From the NCBI GenBank assembly GCA_008508345.1, contig QNGE01003072.1, positions 1 through 64,000 of the forward strand: a stretch of 64,000 bases of DNA, in the 5' to 3' direction. The stretch is from Paragonimus westermani. Lineage: Eukaryota; Platyhelminthes; Trematoda; Plagiorchiida; Troglotrematidae. How positions within the stretch are numbered: the first letter of the stretch is position 1; each line of letters begins with the position of its first letter. Below are positions 9,773-23,637 of this stretch, piece after piece. The translations under genes were made by a program, and so were the position numbers. Below the pieces are notes generated by a model that saw nothing but the letters and a program-made list of their open reading frames with translations, made no database searches and was not told where the DNA came from.

Positions 9773-12700
9773 ACAGATTTCTCAGTTGGGCAGCTGCTCT
9801 GCCGAATACGCTCTGGTTAATTGTCACCCTGCGTAACAAGAAAATAGTTCCAAGAAACATTCATTAAAATGATAATGAACTCCGATGGCTCATGTTGTTA
9901 CAACTATATTTTGTGATTCAAAGCCAAAAGTGGAATAGGAAGGAGAAACTCTTACAACCTCCAATTATATAAAATACACTAATTGTCTTTCATGAAATGG
10001 GACGTGTGCTAATGCGAGTTGTATGCTAAGTTACAAATATACAAGTCTGATTAACTGAAGATACTCGTTACTTTTTAAGTCTGCTATATATTACTACTAA
10101 GTTGCATTAAGATGAAACGTCACTGGTAATCATGACAGTCGAATGGCTGTACTTAAAGGACTTCTGGAGTCAGCATTACGCAAGATAAGCAAGCATTCAT
10201 ATAATGTTTAAATATGGGATCGTACCCGTATCGTGGTTTGATCTGCTGTTGATTCTAATCGTGGTAAATAAGGATACACACAGAAAGCAAACGGGTTGTG
10301 AAAATCGATCATGATAATAAACGTCAGTGAAGAACCATCAATATTATCACAGGCACATCGTTAATTATGGTACATAACAATTCGCAATATCGTTCAGAGG
10401 GAGCAATAAGTATGATAACGCAGTCCTAAATTGGACTAACGTTAGCTCCTTGGTAAAAGTTTTGTTAGCCACCAATCACGGCACTACTCGACTAGAAGAG
10501 TTTTGCCATCTTTAATGGGTGTGAAACTGATTGTGGTAACCGATAACACAGAAGAAATGTATGAAAGTGTCACGGCTTATCAAACAATGGTTATGAATTA
10601 AACCAGCTGTTCGCATTGAAATATCTGGTGCACTAAATAACGGTAATAATTGTGCTATTCCATTCGTTTATGGAAAAAAATAATGATTTCCAGTCACTAA
10701 CAAGCTTAATCTTTATAAAATGCTACCAGCTACGTAAGGAAAATGGTGGTTTTGAGTTCACGACGTGTGTTGTATGTCTTGGTATATTATATTCTATGAC
10801 TTTCATTTGGTTTTGGGCAAGTGTTTTGAATTGCCCTTACCCTCTGTCTTATATAAGATTTACTAAGGCCTACACACACATTTACAAAGTTTCAGTTGTC
10901 TTGCCGTTTATTCTGTGGTTGGCTGCCAGTTATCCGCATATCTTCATCACCTTTTCTAACTAGAGGTTCTCCGCATTCGGTGTGCAAAAAAGAAATTTCA
11001 CACTCATTTCTCCCTAAGGTTTGACCAACCAGCCGGAATAAGGCGTGCAGCAGAAGCCCTCTATTCACATGTTTATTCCTTTAAGTTTACGCTGGCCACA
11101 GTGTGTACTGGTGAAAGTAAAGGGGATGCATTTCAGGTGTATTTTGACTCCGATCAAACCGACAGTTTTTATCGGGGATGGGTGCCACCAGTTAAGTGTA
11201 CTTGTACGAAACTGTCATTCAATAAACTGCGCCAGTTAGAATAACCATGTAAAGTGAACAAAATCGCCAAGTTTGGAAAGTGTCATTACGCAGTGTATTG
11301 TATATCGAAGAAAGCTGTCGTCCCCAGAAGTGTGGCCCACAAACCGCTCAACATCATTACCTAACGCCTTCAACCACTGACGGCATAAATGGCAAGTGTT
11401 CTGCTCCGGCATAAGAACCTGAAGTGAGGTGATGGACCTCTCAGTAAGCACGTCCGTTTCTCCAAGTCACGCCACTATTCGTCCCCCTCGCGATTAAGAC
11501 TAGTGGCTGCATTGTCAGCTAAAAGTATCCACTGTAACAGACCACCGGTCATTGTTCCTAGTATGTCGTCTTGACAGGTCCAGATACTCCATCGAAATAA
11601 TCATGGCCAGTCAGTCCTTCACAAGTTGGGTAGTACACACTCTCATTCTCTCTGCAAAAAAAACAACAGAAAGAACAGTGAACTCTGGACTAAATTTTGA
11701 AATCAAAACGTAAACAATATTTCCACATACTTGTTCCCCATGCCTTCTCATTTGAGCCACTCAGCTGATGCAAGTAGCTATAAATCTACCATCCATGTTA
11801 CAGCATCTTACGCTTGCAGCAGTAACATAACAAAAAGGGGTTACCAGGTAAAGTGGACCTTAAACTTTTCGGCTCAGCAGTTCAGTTTCTTAGGCTTATC
11901 GTGAGCGATTACATTGAGTGTCTTGCGGACAGCTTCACTAACAAAGGAATGTCTGGGCTTCATGATATGGATAGCCACTGAAGGTTTACCGATACCTCTT
12001 AATGTAAAAGAGGTCTATATGACACTGGTCGAGTCTTAATTTTGGCGGTCAAACTACGCCGAAGGTACTCATGGGTGTCCATCTTAAATCTACACATGTA
12101 CCGCAATAAAAATCTCACTTGACATATAGCACTGCCAAGGTGCATGCCTCTCAAAGAAGCAGCCAGGAAGTACCACATCACACCGATCAGTCAGCCCAGC
12201 TTCGAGTAACATGGTTGTGGATGGTATTATAGTTCCAGCCAGCCAGTTCGTTCGCAGATATGCGGTCAAACGTCTGTACGCCACCTGGACTGTATTTTCT
12301 CACGTTTGATTTCTAACACCTCCAGTAATGTGATTTGTTCTAACACATGACCGTTTCATCTTATTCATTCTGTGTCTAATTGCCAATTGTGACCGTTTCA
12401 ATTTATTCTGCATCTTCTCGGCCATTTATGGTAATCGTTTTGCCTGATGTACGTAGAGTCCGTGTGGTCCAATTATCAGTCGCCATTGACAAACGGCGTT
12501 ACTACGTCTTCTCTGCTTCCTGGTTTTGTGTCAAACAAATGAGCGCGTGATAGAACAATAAAAATCTCTAAAGACGGTTCGAGACTGGATATTTTTTCAT
12601 CACACAAAACAGCGTTATCTGGTATAACACCTATGGCTTGAGTAGCCCGTGGGAGCGGGATCCAAAAGTTGCTGGCGATCCTTAAGATGTGACTTAATAT

Positions 12701-13551
12701 ACTGTTCATTAAACATTGCGGTCAACAGATCCGTCTTTCTAATTCTCAGCTACGACTGACAACGTTTATTACAGTTCAGCCGGAGATTTAATTGCTGCGT
12801 TACGTCAGCCAAATCGCGAAATATATATAGTATAATTGTATAACAATGCAAAAAATTACAAAGGAGTACTTTATCTTCTGTTTTATCATCCTGTTCTTGT
12901 AGACAGTCCCTTGTGATTGCGAAAATTCACAAGCAACTAGGATCAAACGACGCAAACTTTGAATTTATTAAATATGCGTTTAAACTACATTGCAGTTCGA
13001 ACATGTATATCGCCTTAACAATTTGTGGAGGAAATTTGCAAATAAAGCAGTAAAACTATGGATACCGTTTTGGGCAGTATAGCAGGATCGGTATTTTTAA
13101 TTTTAAAGAATTCACGGCCGGAAGTAAATTGAAATGCTCCAACTGAGAAGTGGTAAAGAGGGAAGTCATGGGACAGTTGTACCAACTCATTGCACCCGTC
13201 TTTCCTACGACTCGTGAACATGATATCAAATGTGATTTAATTTGATCACTTGTAATGTTCACAAAATTTACAAGCCCTCATTTTGTTAATAACCCAGTTC
13301 TTGTCCCTAGCCCTACACTCTCCAGCGATGTTATCACCAAAAGCATCTTGAACATAAGTTATAACCAGTTTCGTTTCTATGGTATTTTTATACTATATTT
13401 GGAAGTTTTGTCCTGGACGAAACCAAGTGAGGATTAATTGTACAGTATTCATCGTATGTAAAGCAACTATCATTCATGCATCCTTAACAAAGTATAGTAA
13501 GTCGACTTCATGACAGACTGCTTCAATCCGAGTGAAATAAATCGCCGACAA
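9773..13551. other. Unassigned AT-rich DNA
   Basis: I recognise nothing here. The 103-codon open frame at 10,652-10,963 (plus) is hydrophobic, but its surroundings are AT-rich and it has no family motif. It is not called as a gene. Confidence 0.4.
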
Positions 13552-13618
13552 ATGATTCAAAGGGATTTTGCTGTTGACTTAGCAGATGATTCAAAGGAAA
13601 TTTGCTGTTGACTTGATA
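13552..13618. repeat. Tandem duplication, 34-bp unit, two copies
   Basis: ATGATTCAAAGGGATTTTGC at 13552 is repeated from 13586 as ATGATTCAAAGGAAATTTGC. Both copies continue TGTTGACTT, with few differences between them. Confidence 0.85.
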
Positions 13619-16600
13619 CAAAAATTCTTCACTTTTAGTTATTATACTCACTTCTTTTCCTGTATAAAAACTAGCCAGGAAACCGCGCTACTGGAAAACC
13701 AACTTTTGAAACGAACAGAACAAATATCTTCAAGGAGTGAAGGTTGTGTTACTCCAGACCGGTTGAATCAAGCGAGGAAATTTAAGCACGCGCATCACGT
13801 GAGTGCCAGGACCACTGGTTTGTTTGAATTTATCGGCTCCTTTGAATGCACTGAGAGTTAGGTATTACATATATATGTCTTCTTTATTACTGTCGTACTG
13901 TTTAGTGTTCTGGCTGAAGGTGCAGAAAAGTGTAAGATTCTTTGGTTATCCTCAAGTCAAAAGTTGGTATCGTCTATGTTGTACATGAGAGCCGGGAGTT
14001 AGAACTTCAGCAAATTATTGTTTTCAGCTCGCGGTTGAGCCGCTCAATTTCCAATCAGACGTCACTCAAGACAACAGGTATATGACAGTGGTTCCGTGAC
14101 TGTTATCAATGCAATTGTTAGCAGTACCATGATCGCCAAAGATTTCCAGACCACAAGAAATATGGAAAAGTCGTAAGAACTAGTTCTATAGTGAGAGTTG
14201 TGCTCATCTTTTACGGTTTCGCAATTGCGAAAACTTATTCTTGAGCTCATGGAGGCGTGATCCACTGGGAATGAACGCGTTATGTCTGAAGTTCTCTTAT
14301 TTGTGGAAAAGAATTCAAATGTGTTGGGTAAAAGGTAGAGCAGTCTAGGTGCTCTGCCCCTCAAGTGGTTGACGTACGTTTTCCTCCTCGAACGGTATCT
14401 ATTACCGAGATATTTTTGCGAGATGCAGGAGTTTCAGTGAACCAGTAGGGTTCCTGTCCTGAATCTATCCAACATGTCTTGCATTCGGGGTTTTTTGAGA
14501 TTCCCCCTCCTGTGTTAACTGAGTGTCAATCCACACCTACTGCTCAAATCTCCGTAAAGCAGAAGATATCGACAGTATCATAGAAGAGGGTATTGCGTGC
14601 GTAGATCTATACATAGAGCATCCCGTTTGTCAATCAGATCTACAGTACCAACTGCCACGTCTGCAGCGAACAGGCTGGGTAGGAAGCTGTGTATGTCTTT
14701 GTGACGTTTAGGGTGCCCAACTAATACCTCATCCATCCCATGTACAGTGGTACTTGGGTATGTAAGTAATGTACAACGGGCCTTTACAACTATGGAGCTA
14801 TTCACAACGTTGTGATATCTACACCCCCATCCAGCCAAGGAAAATATTTCAACTTTGATGCGAAGTGCGCAAATATTTGCAAGAATTTGCTGAGAATGAA
14901 ATTAAGATAACTAGCACTAAGTGACCCGAACATCACGCACGTTTGCTGTGTTTGGGTTCAGATAAGATTTTGTACGAGAATAGCCGGAAATTTTGTCTGA
15001 ATACAAATAAGAGTGGTGTTCAAGTTAAAGCAAAACTTCACTTCCAAGTACGCTGTTGTTTAACGGGTGAGATTATTTCTGACAGAACTAGTTTTAAGCA
15101 ACGCAGCTACGCACACAAATGACTGACGCGGCTGTTTCCCAGTTTTAAAAGTAAACGCGTTTCTATCAGTGATTCAAGTTATAGTTTAATATCCGCAGTT
15201 AGGTTTTCACACCAACCCCCAACATTTTGGGCGGAAATGTTTAAAGTGGTTTCACGTGTACTAATTTTCATTACTTTTGATCAAATTGTCACTCCGTCAT
15301 TCAGCGTTTGTTCTCCACATATTACTGTGATCATTTATGAATCAGTAAAAAGTTAAACCCACTAAGTTCAGTTCTTTCGTCGGGTTTGCAGACGGTTGTC
15401 AACCTGCTGCACTGTGTGCCCCCAAAATTTGGTCATCACCCAGCGGATTCACCAGACATGACCATTACTGTTATCCCCGACTGAACATACTGGACATACT
15501 TTAAATATCCTCTTTATCTAGAACCTCCGTGTTTACATAAGAACACTATCTTTTCAACCGATACCGAAGACTTATCCGATGTGACAGAGGTAGAGTGGGT
15601 TTAGGTAGTATTCATAATGTGTGTTTATAGTGTTGACCTCTGAATGCCGAGTGGAGATATGTGGAACATACAAACCTGGTGTATCACCTTTTTAACAGCT
15701 AACAAAAGGTTTTTCAAAGCTATTTCTGATGCTGCTTCACCTGTGGGCCGATTTAGTCCAATATCTTAGGCGGAGCTGCTCTGGATTATGGATTTAAACC
15801 AGACAAATTTTACCACCATCTCCATAGTGGGCTCATCACTACGTAAGTTAGAAGCACTCCTGCTCTCTTGGCCCAATATATTTGCCCGCCACATTAGCTT
15901 GCTAGCTACACACACAGAGTCTCTATTATTACCGAGTTTATATCAATGTTAATACATGTTTTCCTGATTTATCCCAGTCCATCTCGTTTCATTAGTTTAA
16001 TCTGTGTACCTAGACAATCAGCTACGCTGTTCAGTGTGCTGGAAGTTTGAAAAGGTTCCTAGAAAGGCAGTATACAGCAGACCGTGACCACGTGTGTCTT
16101 CGTTTTGTAGTAAACAAGTAGGAACGCATCTAACTGTGGTGATTGTAGATACGCCATGATAATCGGAAATGTAACTGGCTCAAAACCAGGGCCACTTTCT
16201 ACGCACTAGTAATGAGGCAGCACGTTAGCCAAATAAATCGTAATGTTACCAATATCTGTACAGCGTAATCACTCATACTGTAAGCCAACAATAGCATACA
16301 ATGTTCAGTTGTGAATTACAATCACTATAATAACCTTCCTCCATCAAAATTTTTTGAATGACTTTTCTGAGGAGTAATCAACCTGCGGTCCTTACAGGCA
16401 TCAAAATGAAAGAACGGGGCAGGAATGGGAAACAAACCATAAATTTCCAGCATTGTTTGGAAGTATGACAAGCAGTTGGCTCTAGCCTGGTTTGACACCA
16501 ACATTGGCAACCAAGACAGGAAAGGAAAATGTTCAAGGTGGGCACACGCCTAATCGGCATCACTCAAAAGCGCGTTAAGCGTCAAGTACCTAGATTTTTC

Positions 16601-19600
16601 GAGTACGCTAAATAACACTGAAAAAGACGCAAACCACCTTGTAGGCTAACAGGTGAGTCTCCAGATAGGATAGGTGTTTGGTGCGTGCAATACAGGTAAA
16701 AGTGTCACTGGGTTCCTATTTTCATGTGGTTGGACCAGAGGAGTTCCCTGATTAGAGAAGGTTCAGCCAATCACAGTTCGCGCACATGCCGAGGTAGACG
16801 GAAGTGTGGGAGATCAGCGCAATCAATCACAAACGGCAATCAGCTGCTGTTTAACTGCGCGTCCGACTCAGACCACTGATTAGCTTCATGCAGGGTCTCG
16901 AAAGGTATGACGAACTGGTCAATCCAAATGCAAGAACGCTTGTCGCACATCAGCAGTCGTAAACATTGCTGTTCCTCTATATATAAAAAATGATGCTGTT
17001 TTTCTTGCAGTGAATTGACAATGCTTAGTGCTCCTCAGACTATTGTTGTTCCGACTTTTTCGATCCGGTGGCCCAGCAAGCGACGCCTATCATGCTTCTA
17101 GCGGCACGCCTACGTAGAAGCATGCATTTAGAACAGACAACCAGAGAAGTATGGTTGCAGCAAGGATCCGTAGAAAAGATAACGATCGATTACTGAAATG
17201 ATCAAAATTAACAGGTAAGAAAAGACTGTCCAAGTCTAGTTACACCTGACTTTTTGCGCTGGACTAGTAAGAAGACGCACAGAATGTGGAAACAAGACGG
17301 CAAAAAGGGATCCGTTTAATCCATTAAAAGAACTAGAAAAAATGAGACGGAGGGAGGAGAAAAATATAAGTGGCTACGTTACATAGAAACAGATAGTCAA
17401 AAACTACACACATATTTTCAACGACGATGGCCTGATGTTGTTGTGGCCCCAAAAGACTCATGACCTATCGGTTTGCTTATTACACAAAATCCCTGCAAAT
17501 TGTGTGAAAACACAACGAATGCGTACGCTCATTTCCACGGCTGACGTGTATTCGCACACACTGGGCAGCACCGCCTCATCATTCGCCTTGGCGACACATC
17601 CGGCATAGTATGTACACGCCATTCCAGTAGTCACTTCTGGTCCCTCGCTTATCTCTTTAGTTCTCGAATGTACGCACTAAAAATCTCACACACGAAGGTG
17701 TATGTGGTACAACAGAATCACCGGTACTGGAAATCTACATCTCTACGGAGATGTCCAGATGATCACGCTGCTCGGCGATTTGAACTAACGTCAAAACTTG
17801 TGCCTCATTACGTCACCAAATGCTGTCCATTAACAACATTATTATGACAGTTACAGACAACGTTTCAGATGCGGTGTATCATAACACTAAAACAGGATTG
17901 TTTTCATTGTAAACGACACACCTACTATTATAAATTCGACACACGATCTCCGAAGCAGTTATTTAAAATTAGCGTACAAATGTGCTTCAGTAGTCTCGGT
18001 GGCTGTTTACATTCTACAAGTAAAAGGAGATCACCGACATATCCATCATATATGAAGGATTGATGAATTTTGAGCAATAGTTCTGTCAAACACAGTGGAT
18101 AAAATTGTTGAAACGTGTTTCACAGGTTTAATCGGTATTTACGCTGTTGAATGGTTATCTCTCATAACTTCCGGTAGGCAACATCTCACATTCAGCTTCT
18201 CATTAAAGTGTACCAAAGAGCGGGACCTCATTGGAAAACATTCCGGTAGAACCGTCCTAAGGCACCAGATTAGCGACTTGGGTGTAGTGTTAGTCAATTA
18301 AGCTTCATAAATCCAAAAGTTGTGGAGCAACAGATCCTACGTATCATGCGCTGATGAGAATACCTCACTTCTGGCCTCTTACGGTTAGTTGGTGCTCGAC
18401 AAATGACAAATATGAGTCACTGTATATTTAGAGCAATAAAACAGAAGCCGCTTAACTGTGACCCAGCGCCGTAGACCGCCGAGATAACGTTGACATTTTT
18501 CGCATGCATCACCATTAATCGCCAAATCTTAGTGTACTGCAACATGATGATTCACCTCGGCCATTGGCCTTCCAAATTTCTTGTTTGCTATACTTCAAAT
18601 CTTACGACTTATTAACACCAGTTGGCTGACAAAATCCCCTGGTCTACAGCTGTTACCCGCGTGGTTCATTTGATCTCTTCAATGCCGAAATGACATTTGA
18701 AAATTGTTCGACTTGAGTACACTGATTCTCAACATGATTTTATAACATCTACACGGAAGACAAATGAATGGGCAGTTTACCTTAATTCTGAACAAGTTCT
18801 CACAGAGCTTTCAATGTAATATGCACACTGGTTTACTTAATAGAGCAAAAATGTGATCATTTTTGCATTTTTTCCATTGCATTTTATGTTAAATATTTTC
18901 TCCTATGCTTCGGTATTTTGTACACCCTGATATCAGTGATGTCATGTCCTTCTACACGACTGATAGCGATAATTCTGTAGGTCCGCAAGAGAGCGTAGTA
19001 GAAACAGTGGGATGGCCCCTAAGTAGTCACTTTATATAAAACTCGATACACACACCACTTTCACTGGGTGATAGGTTGAAGATTCATATTTATATATATA
19101 CATATATATATATTCATTTAATTACTCTGTTCCTGTCTGTTGAATCGACCGTTATAAAAACTTTAAAATCCTGCTAAATTATGCGAACTTTTGCTTTTCA
19201 CTGAGCTCTCCTGATCACAACAAGTTACTGTTGTAGGTTTTAAAATTAGGCGTCTATACTTTTGCGTTTGAGTTGAACACTTTAATAACCCCTTTTTAAA
19301 ATCTGTAATGCTACATTCAAATGGTTCGCACCGCTGCTTCGTTGCCACTGTTCAACACAAGTATTCCAACCACTTCTAGTAAAGTGTCTGGTTGTGTTGC
19401 ACAGTTTGCTCAAGCGTTTCTCCGGTTCAGTCTTACTGTCTGCATTCGCCTGTTTTCGTTTTGCTCAAAAGCATTCACTTAAAAATTTCTGTGATCTTTA
19501 AGATGTCTTCACTCAAGTTTTACCTGATAGTAACACTTGTTAATTCACGATAACTTTGTTTGAACGCACTTCTGACAGCACACCGGTTCTTGTCTACCGC

Positions 19601-19984
19601 CCTGATTACTTTTATAATAAGCAGTTTGGTGGAAGGCTGACAAAGAACTACTAATCAGTGATTAACCAACAAAAGTCGTCTTTGCATCTCATCGTGATCT
19701 TTCCAGCATCCACATAGTTTTTCAGTCGTGATGTTGTTAAGTGGGTAACGAGATTGTTATATCTGCCGGCATAGGATCTACTCATACAGAGTGATTGAAG
19801 TTAAGTAATATTAATATTTCTATTTTTTCATTAGTATAATTAGTGAAAAGCACGAATCAGCTAACGTAGCCCAGAAAATTAAGTTCATCATATTTTGAGA
19901 ACACTACTGTGCCTATCTGGTTGCTGGTGTAACTCGAATGCTATATCCCACGTACTCATGCACACAAGTTGAAGTAGTCTCAGG
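13619..19984. other. Unassigned DNA; weak exon candidates 13.7-14.6 kb
   Basis: A coiled-coil-like stretch with good splice borders (13,675-13,798) and a few tiny exon-like pieces to 14,553 are discussed as a finding, with low confidence. A minus-strand 86-codon frame at 14,578-14,838 looks protein-like but I cannot name it. From about 14.9 to 19.98 kb I recognise only a TA microsatellite (19,086-19,113). Confidence 0.35.
19086..19113. repeat. (TA)n microsatellite
   Basis: A short AT/TA dinucleotide run of 28 bases with one C interruption at 19,101. Confidence 0.9.
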
Positions 19985-20600
19985 GCTGCATGTGCAGGTG
20001 ATTAAATTAGACCTTAAGGTGTTCTGCCAAACGATGTAGTCTCCTAAACTCATCAGAGATGAGTGTGTCGTCTTCCCTGATTATAACTTCAATGAAAAAC
20101 GGTCGTCTAGGACCAGCAGCACGAACGATCTTGGAAGGTTCGCCGGTACTCCCCGAATCAAAAGCGGTTTTCTTTTCCTTAACTTTCTGCATTGGTCGGG
20201 TCCCACAAACAGTCATCAGGTTAGACCTTAGCTCCCTACCGACATCCCTCCTTAATCTGCCACATAAAGTGTCATGAGAAATGTTCCATCTGAAACCCAA
20301 CAAGTTTAGGAATTTCTCTCAGATCCGATGCGTATTTGACCCACGAACCGGACTAGCGCATGCTAAATCACCTGCTTTATAAATGGTCTGTGCGTTTTGG
20401 GTCCAGCAGCTGTTAACGTTTTCCGGGTGGGAACCGACTGTATTCCTAGCCACTTTGATGGTTGTGCTTCACCGAAGATCTAGCCTGTTTCCCAACAAAC
20501 AACCACTACTGTCGCTAAGGACGTTGCGAAATTCACAACAACACTATAGTGTGCCAACCCACGCTCTGAATCCAAGCGACAATTATGTATTGTTGTCTTT
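19985..20600 (-). mobile_element. RTE-like retrotransposon fragment (endonuclease end and linker)
   Basis: On the minus strand, the 98-codon frame 20,007-20,303 contains LRRDVGRELRSNL, QKVKEKKTAF, AAGPRRPF and REDDTLISDEFRRL. These align with the copy B linker (RRDARRKLKRSL, GKVKEVETAF, ATGPRRPS, DGTLIYNKSRRL). Upstream on the same strand, about 20,500-20,600, a piece reading GSERGLAHYSVVVNF matches the end of the endonuclease domain (GSDHALVRCRFV in copy B). Both the 5' half and the reverse transcriptase are missing. It is a dead fragment. Confidence 0.65.
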
Positions 20601-22725
20601 GATGATATTGGTGGCTATGTTTACATCAATACTTCGTTATGATTTGTTATAGACACACTCTCAGATCTGGGATTAAACTCCTGAAAAGGATAAACTAGGG
20701 TGGAAATAGAAGGTTTCTGCTTAACTTCTGGGGGTTTGAAGTCAGATATCAACAAAGATATGGGTCCAAACTTTCTTCGGTCGAATACCGAATCTACTGA
20801 TGCTGACGAGATACTTGGCATCTAGCTGATTACGGAGGCTACACGCCGGCGCTTACCGATGGAAGAGTGCTGCCAGACACCTCTGCTTATGTGTCTTCGT
20901 CCACAACCAAAATAATTTAGTCGATTGTTCAGGAAGCCAGATGGCTCTGATTAACAAACGAAAATTGATCATTGCTTATAGGATAAAACCAACTCCAAAC
21001 TGATGTTTTCCTATCAATCTGATTATCCGAACAGAGCAGCAATCGCATTTGAGAGATGCTTACGGAGTGGTGGGCGACTGACTGACTTCAGCCTTTAGTA
21101 AAATAAGACGCAATAGCTAAGGAAAATAACTCGCACACCCTAGTGCAACCCGGCTGATCCTGACCCCATGGTCTTGTAACTAAGCCCTTCAAATATCAGC
21201 TGTCGCCTATTCACGAGTCGTGTGCTCAGCTTACAGACATGCTGAGCGCTGACGAGAATCAAAAAGTTGGAAACACTTGTCAACTACATTTGCTAGTGGT
21301 CGCTACGAGCAAGTGTTTGTAAACACAATAATGTAACCTTTAAATGTGAATCCAGAATTATGCGTTTAAACCATTAAAAGGCTTAAGAAAAAGTGGTTAC
21401 GAAGACCTCACAGATAAACGGATAGGTAGAAAAGGTTGTCTGCGTGTATCAGTTCAACAAGGAAGCTTTCTGTCTCTGGACATGTTTGGGGCTAACTTAT
21501 GGAAACCAGTCAATTGCATCTGTTCCCTAGTAGTCATTCCTTGTAGAACGATAAGTCGGTTCTGGGATCCTTCACTATAATCTTACTAAATAAGACCGAT
21601 TTCTTTGGACACAGAAAACCCATCCCTCTGGTCAACTAACCGCTTCATTTAAAACTGAACTAACATTAAACATTTGGCGATAACTTTGTCGGTACTTGCT
21701 TCTCATCATACTGTTGATATTTTTCTACATCTAATCTGCTCACTAGATGCCAAACGTTTTCAGCTTTCCAGTATATCTGAATGAATGGAAATAATTGACA
21801 GTATATACTCTTCCCATTCGCACAAATATCGGTTTCCGAAAGAAAACTCTCAAACAATACTCATGCTCTTTTTAACTCTTGTTAACCTTAAAGTGATTAT
21901 GTTATGTGTTTAGACATTTTCACCTTGTACAAAAAACAGTTTGTGCACACTTATTTCCCAAATTCTTCTACTGCAGTGTGCAATAGATGGATAAGGAAAA
22001 TATAAAAAGCAAATGGTTAACTAGAAGCGATAGATTGTGGTTTTGTCCCTGGCTGCAGGCATCCTGACCGTTACACAGGCTACGCAGATTGAGTGGTGTA
22101 ATTTCTGTGGCCCTCTGACTGAACAAATGATCATTTAAATATGTCCTGGTGAGACATCTGGTGACCCTTAAGAAGTTTATTTATGTCAGCTTCTCATAAC
22201 TCGTTTCTTACTTTCAAGGGTTTAGTTACTTTATCTCACTAACTGCCTACGTTACACACATAGTTGTCGCATGCCTGTTTCGTAATAACTGATTAGCATC
22301 GGCCGCGAATGTATTAGTGCCACTATGGTTCTTGGTAGCTACGATGATGATGATGATGATGATGAGGGGAAGAAGAAAGAATAGAATGTTTTTAATGATA
22401 CTGGCCCAAACCTGCTAACCTGAGTAAAATGACAACCTCATTCATATAAGCGTGTTGGGTACAAACTTGAAAATCAGCGGTAAACAGAAGGGGAGACGTG
22501 TTGGATGGACCTCGAACTTTTAGCTCCCATCAATTCGAATAAACACATTTGCACGCTCGGCTAATCCAGACTACAGTAGACTTTCACCTTGTTCTTGGTG
22601 TTTGCATTCCGCTGAAATGACTACATGTTTACGAAAATTAGTCGTTTGTTTTACTCTGTGATTTACATGAAGATGAGTGACCATTACGCAGTCAGTGAAT
22701 CAGATCTTTTTGCCATACTATTCAG
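20601..22725. other. Unassigned DNA with one short microsatellite
   Basis: I recognise nothing here except the short GAT repeat at 22,343-22,365. Confidence 0.4.
22343..22365. repeat. (GAT)n microsatellite
   Basis: About seven and a half GAT units. RTE elements often end in such units, but no RTE 3' end is recognisable beside it. Confidence 0.9.
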
Positions 22726-23007
22726 AGTCATCTCAATTCACCCCCAACTCACTGGACGAGGACGCCAGTTGCTGTTTCCGATTGTGACAAACCAAAAGCT
22801 GGAGCTGCGACGCATTCCATTGTGCCAGCTCCATTGACTCCTTTGCGAACACCAGCTACGGATAATAACAGTCCACAGCTTCTTACACCAAGATGCGATC
22901 TGAATCGCCTCACTACTTTGGAAGTGCCGACGTTATCGAGTAACCGGAAAACGTCGGAATTTTCAGTAGACTTTCTCGCAAGAACTCTTTCAAAAGCAGA
23001 TCAAAAG
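22726..23007 (+). CDS. Candidate internal exon, unknown gene
   Basis: This is a 94-codon open stretch in phase 0 at both ends. It follows a usable acceptor (TTTTTGCCATACTATTCAG) and precedes a donor (CAAAAG, then GTAATC). The predicted peptide is rich in Ser, Thr and Pro, with TPLRTPATD, TPRCDLNRL and EFSVDFLARTLSKADQ, a composition typical of disordered regulatory regions with proline-directed phosphorylation sites. No domain is recognised. No flanking exon could be linked with confidence, so this may be a chance open frame. A promoter, a start codon and neighbours are not evident. Confidence 0.25.
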
Positions 23008-23637
23008 GTAATCAAACAGGAGTTGTTTATTTCGTATCTGTGAGTTCATTTGCTGGCACATTTGAACTTTTGGAAAATGCTGTGAATTATTATACCTCTA
23101 ACTAGACAGCAAAGTGAACAGGACCATTAGTATGCCAAGAAATTTGGATCACGTCTGTTTCATTCATACCGGAGTTTTTTCTGATCAAACCTGGTATGAG
23201 AACTGAGGAGTAGCCGAGTTCAGATACGTGTATCTTTCTGTCCTCTTCAAAAACGATCCGTATGGTAATGGTGACAAACTGAGTCTACAATAAGGGGGGC
23301 AAGCATCCTGAATAGTCTTCGTAATAGAACAGTTTGGACTGAAGCAAATGAAAATTACACATCTACACCCACAGTGTTGCCAATAACTTTACGGTCCGTA
23401 AAATGGGCTGCCGAGTGAACTAAGAATCTTATGCTTTGATAGCTCTGCTTAAATTGCGCAGTAATTTATTTGAAACAGTTGTTTCCTTCAAGCAGTTTGA
23501 ACAAGGCAGTTAAAACACGAAAACTGGTAGATGCATTTCATACTGACTCATCAGTACCAAATTTATGATAACATGGGTGGTTCTTTTTACAGCAAACAAC
23601 TAGAGAGATGGGTAATCAATAAGCGGATTAGGATAAG
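23008..23637. other. Unassigned DNA between exon candidate and Penelope-like element
   Basis: I recognise nothing here. The right part may include the 3' untranslated end of the minus-strand Penelope-like element that begins at 23,638. Confidence 0.4.

Noticed and set aside
10652..10963. 103-codon hydrophobic open frame that could be taken for a membrane protein
   Set aside because: AT-rich sequence gives hydrophobic translations by chance; no conserved motif, no splice or promoter context.
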